In this document: positions 21,153 to 23,072 of the stretch, piece by piece | Layout of the letters: each line of letters starts with the position of its first letter | How positions within the stretch are numbered: the first letter of the stretch is position 1 | Origin: an uncultured Treponema sp. | Lineage (GTDB): Bacteria > Spirochaetota > Spirochaetia > Treponematales > Treponemataceae | Assembly: GCA_934699065.1 (NCBI GenBank) | Contig: CAKUWD010000019.1 | Span: 1-23,072, forward strand | Length of the DNA: 23,072 nucleotides | Direction of reading: 5' to 3' | The notes under the pieces: generated by a model | Database searches by the model: none | Told to the model about the DNA's origin: nothing | Seen by the model: the letters and a program-made list of their open reading frames with translations, nothing else | Position numbers and translations under genes: made by a program

Positions 21153-21941
21153 TTATTCCATCGACAAAACAAACTGACTCAAAACGATTTTGAGAGAGCT
21201 TGCATTTTTACAGCCGAAGTATTGAAGAATACCGGTCATATCTTTTTTTACAAGTGAAGTAGAAAGATTGTGCTTAATGGCGATTTCTCCGTAGGTTTTG
21301 TTGTTGGTCATTACTTCATATAAAATCATTTTCTGGCGGTCTGAAATATCATAATCTTTCAGGTGCATTACTTCGCCGGATTTTGGGAGTTTGACTTCTT
21401 TAGAAATAAAAAGTTCCTGTTGAATTGCGGGAATAAGAGTCTTTAATTTCTTTTTGTAGGTAAGAATGATGCAGTAAAAAGCGCAGGCAAAAAAGTAAGT
21501 ACAGCCCAAAGCCATCCAGAATCGTGACTTTCCATAAACGATGACTCCAAGTAAGGTGATTGTAAATATGATGTAAAGCAGGGCAACAATTATTTTGATT
21601 TTTTTACCGATAAAACCTGTGTCCATATAGATAAGAATAATCATTAAAGAAAATAAATATACACCCAGACTTTCTATACCGGTTAGGGTAGAAAGAAGGC
21701 ATTCCAATGAAAGAGCAGTATATATAATTATAAGATTCTTCGGAAAAAGAAACATAAAAACACAGAGAATTGTCGAAGTAATATTTATTACTGGAATCAC
21801 AATTTTATAGTAGGGAACAGTAGTTGTACCAGACCACTCTTCCTGCATAAAAATGCTGCAGTACGAGGCAATTAACAAAAAAATAAATCCACCAAGGGCT
21901 AAATATTGAATAGGCTCTAACTTTTTAAAATTCAGTTTCAT
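21153..21941 (-). CDS. Membrane-anchored LuxR-type HTH regulator
   Basis: The protein has 262 residues. Six hydrophobic segments at about 11-31, 47-66, 70-88, 93-110, 115-136 and 142-161 make an N-terminal membrane domain without recognised motifs. A cytoplasmic part follows, with a LuxR/GerE-like HTH at about 197-252: LKDYDISDRQKMILYEVMTNNKTYGEIAIKHNLSTSLVKKDMTGILQYFGCKNASSLKIV. The arrangement is that of a one-component regulator that binds DNA while staying in the membrane, sensing an envelope signal directly. Its target is unknown; the convergent exported peptidase and small membrane proteins are the nearest candidates. The -10 is 6 nt before the ATG, so its mRNA is probably leaderless. 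No receiver domain is present. Confidence 0.75.
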   Translation of the reverse strand: MKLNFKKLEPIQYLALGGFIFLLIASYCSIFMQEEWSGTTTVPYYKIVIPVINITSTILCVFMFLFPKNLIIIYTALSLECLLSTLTGIESLGVYLFSLMIILIYMDTGFIGKKIKIIVALLYIIFTITLLGVIVYGKSRFWMALGCTYFFACAFYCIILTYKKKLKTLIPAIQQELFISKEVKLPKSGEVMHLKDYDISDRQKMILYEVMTNNKTYGEIAIKHNLSTSLVKKDMTGILQYFGCKNASSLKIVLSQFVLSME

Positions 21942-21947
21942 AAAAAA

Positions 21948-21976
21948 AGTATACCACGGATGAGATTAACTTGCAA
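21948..21976 (-). promoter_or_regulatory. Promoter of the membrane-anchored HTH regulator
   Basis: On the minus strand TTGCAA (21976-21971, four of six), a 17 nt spacer and TATACT (21953-21948, five of six) are followed by six T and the ATG at 21941. The start point should fall on or next to the start codon. The promoter lies in the 49 nt between the UvrC stop and this gene. Confidence 0.65.
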
Positions 21977-21990
21977 AAAGAAAAACATTT

Positions 21991-23072
21991 TTAGTCACCG
22001 TAATCAGGCGGTGTTTCGGCGGCGGCGAGGGCCTGGGCGGCCAGGTCTGCGATGTAACCGGCTTCTGCCGCTTTTTCTTTTGTGGTGCCGGCCTGTCCAA
22101 GAGAAAGGCGCTGCAGGTCTTTCTTTTCCTTGCGCTGGGTGTTGAGGTCGCGGGCTTTTAGTAAGATGTCGGCTGCTTCCGGGGCTTTGATATGAAGGCA
22201 CTGGGCAATCGCACTTTCTTCTGCTGCGGCAAGATTTTCCAATGTGAGGAACTGGCGCTGTAATTGAAGGGCTCGCTTTTCGCCAACTCCCGGCAGTTCC
22301 AGGAAAATTGATTTTGTATTTTCTTTTGTTCGCAGCCTCTGGTTTCGGCTTGTGGCAAAGCGGTGGGTTTCATCTCGTACGCGCTGCAAGAGGCGCAGGG
22401 CATCGCTTCGTTTTGGCAGACAGATTGGTGTACTGTTGCCAGGGCGATAAATCTCTTCATCCCTCTTTGCAAGACCAGCTATAGGAATATCAAGCCCCAG
22501 TGAGTTGAGAATTTCTTCAACCGCATTTACCTGACCAATACCACCATCAATTAAAAGCAGATCTGGCATATCAGCCTGTTCATTGAGCAGACGAGTGTAG
22601 CGGCGGGAAACTGCTTCTTTCATTGAGGCAAAGTCGTCTATGAGACCGTCGGTAGTCTTAAGACGGAAGTAGCGGTAATTCTTTTTATCCGGGTTCCCGT
22701 TGTAAAAACTGATTAGGGAAGCAACCGGCCACTTACCGCCGATATGGGCAATATCAAAACCTTCGATTCTAACCGGCAGCGAATCGAGGCCAAGCTTTTC
22801 TTTAAGCTCTTCCAGGGCAGGCATGTCACCACGGTCGCGCAGACGGCGGACAATATCTTCCTTTGCGTTGTGTTTTGCCATCTGAATGGCAGCAACATCT
22901 CGTGGAAGATCGTGAGAAGTTACCATAAAAACCTGAGAAGTAGATTTCTTTTCCTCACGAAGCCAGCGCGAAATATGGTCAAACTCTTTGGTCGCAGGAA
23001 TATAAACCTGAGGCGGAATAGTGTGGATATCATCATAAAAAACAGCCATAAATTCAGCTATAAGGTCATCGT
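21991..23072 (-). CDS. uvrC: Excinuclease ABC subunit C, C-terminal part (5' end outside window)
   Basis: The reading frame is open through the right edge of the window, so an ATG at 23049 is internal, and the N-terminal GIY-YIG nuclease half is missing here only because of the edge. The RNase H-like nuclease half shows FDIAHIGGKWPVASLISFYNG (first catalytic Asp), PDLLLIDGGIGQVNAVEEIL (second Asp) and RDETHRFA (catalytic His). The helix-hairpin-helix follows (LELPGVGEKRALQLQRQF). UvrC makes both incisions around a DNA lesion in nucleotide excision repair with UvrA and UvrB. After the HhH the protein continues with a tail of about 60 residues, rich in Ala, Lys and Glu (GTTKEKAAEAGYIADLAAQALAAAE), longer than in many homologues. 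Confidence 0.95.
   Translation of the reverse strand, partial: DDLIAEFMAVFYDDIHTIPPQVYIPATKEFDHISRWLREEKKSTSQVFMVTSHDLPRDVAAIQMAKHNAKEDIVRRLRDRGDMPALEELKEKLGLDSLPVRIEGFDIAHIGGKWPVASLISFYNGNPDKKNYRYFRLKTTDGLIDDFASMKEAVSRRYTRLLNEQADMPDLLLIDGGIGQVNAVEEILNSLGLDIPIAGLAKRDEEIYRPGNSTPICLPKRSDALRLLQRVRDETHRFATSRNQRLRTKENTKSIFLELPGVGEKRALQLQRQFLTLENLAAAEESAIAQCLHIKAPEAADILLKARDLNTQRKEKKDLQRLSLGQAGTTKEKAAEAGYIADLAAQALAAAETPPDYGD

Overview
This 23 kb window is AT-rich bacterial chromosome that most resembles a host-associated spirochaete of the Treponema type. The inference rests on a bacterial XPB/ERCC3 helicase paired with its helicase-C-like partner, a bacterial DUF763 protein, a PfoR-like PTS IIC permease, dispersed palindromic elements that read as PELVSG/KRVRND when translated, and many starts with weak or no Shine-Dalgarno. 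No rRNA, tRNA, CRISPR array or transposase was seen.

Layout. 1-1146 (+): the end of a PIN-domain (VapC-like) gene and an ORF6N protein with a PLD-like C-terminus. 1158-3886 (-): DUF3781, VOC and GyrI-like genes as one operon, downstream of a MATE exporter. 3887-5726 (+): a strong promoter, a long leader with a possible micro-ORF, and an ABC-F ATPase. 5721-7435 (-): a SAP/DUF6434 protein and a WYL transcription factor. 7493-8699 (-): a nucleoside phosphorylase and a small unknown protein. 8915-11566: a small membrane protein (+), an EamA transporter (-) and DUF763 (+). 11570-16688 (-): an operon of XPB helicase, helicase-C partner, histidine phosphatase and TsaC-like protein. 16784-19210: a PTS IIC permease (-) divergent from a LacI regulator (+). 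19337-21135 (+): two very small membrane proteins and an exported S41-like peptidase. 21153-21941 (-): a membrane-anchored LuxR-type regulator. 21991-23072 (-): the C-terminal part of UvrC, cut by the window edge.

Main observations. (1) The WYL gene and two nearby operons (GyrI/VOC/DUF3781 and SAP/DUF6434) share the same promoter-operator design: AAATATGACA, 6 nt, TGTCATATTT placed just upstream of a TGN-extended -10. This looks like a small self-contained WYL regulon. (2) Two unrelated palindromic elements sit in frame inside coding genes: one in the SAP/DUF6434 gene and a GC-rich double hairpin in the DUF763 linker. A third palindrome lies in the 5' leader of the SAP/DUF6434 gene. (3) Several regulators and XPB have a -10 box 6 to 11 nt before the start codon, implying leaderless or nearly leaderless mRNAs. 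(4) The ABC-F gene has a leader with an MRL-stop micro-ORF and a following stem, reminiscent of antibiotic-responsive attenuators.

All calls come from reading the sequence; no database search was made.
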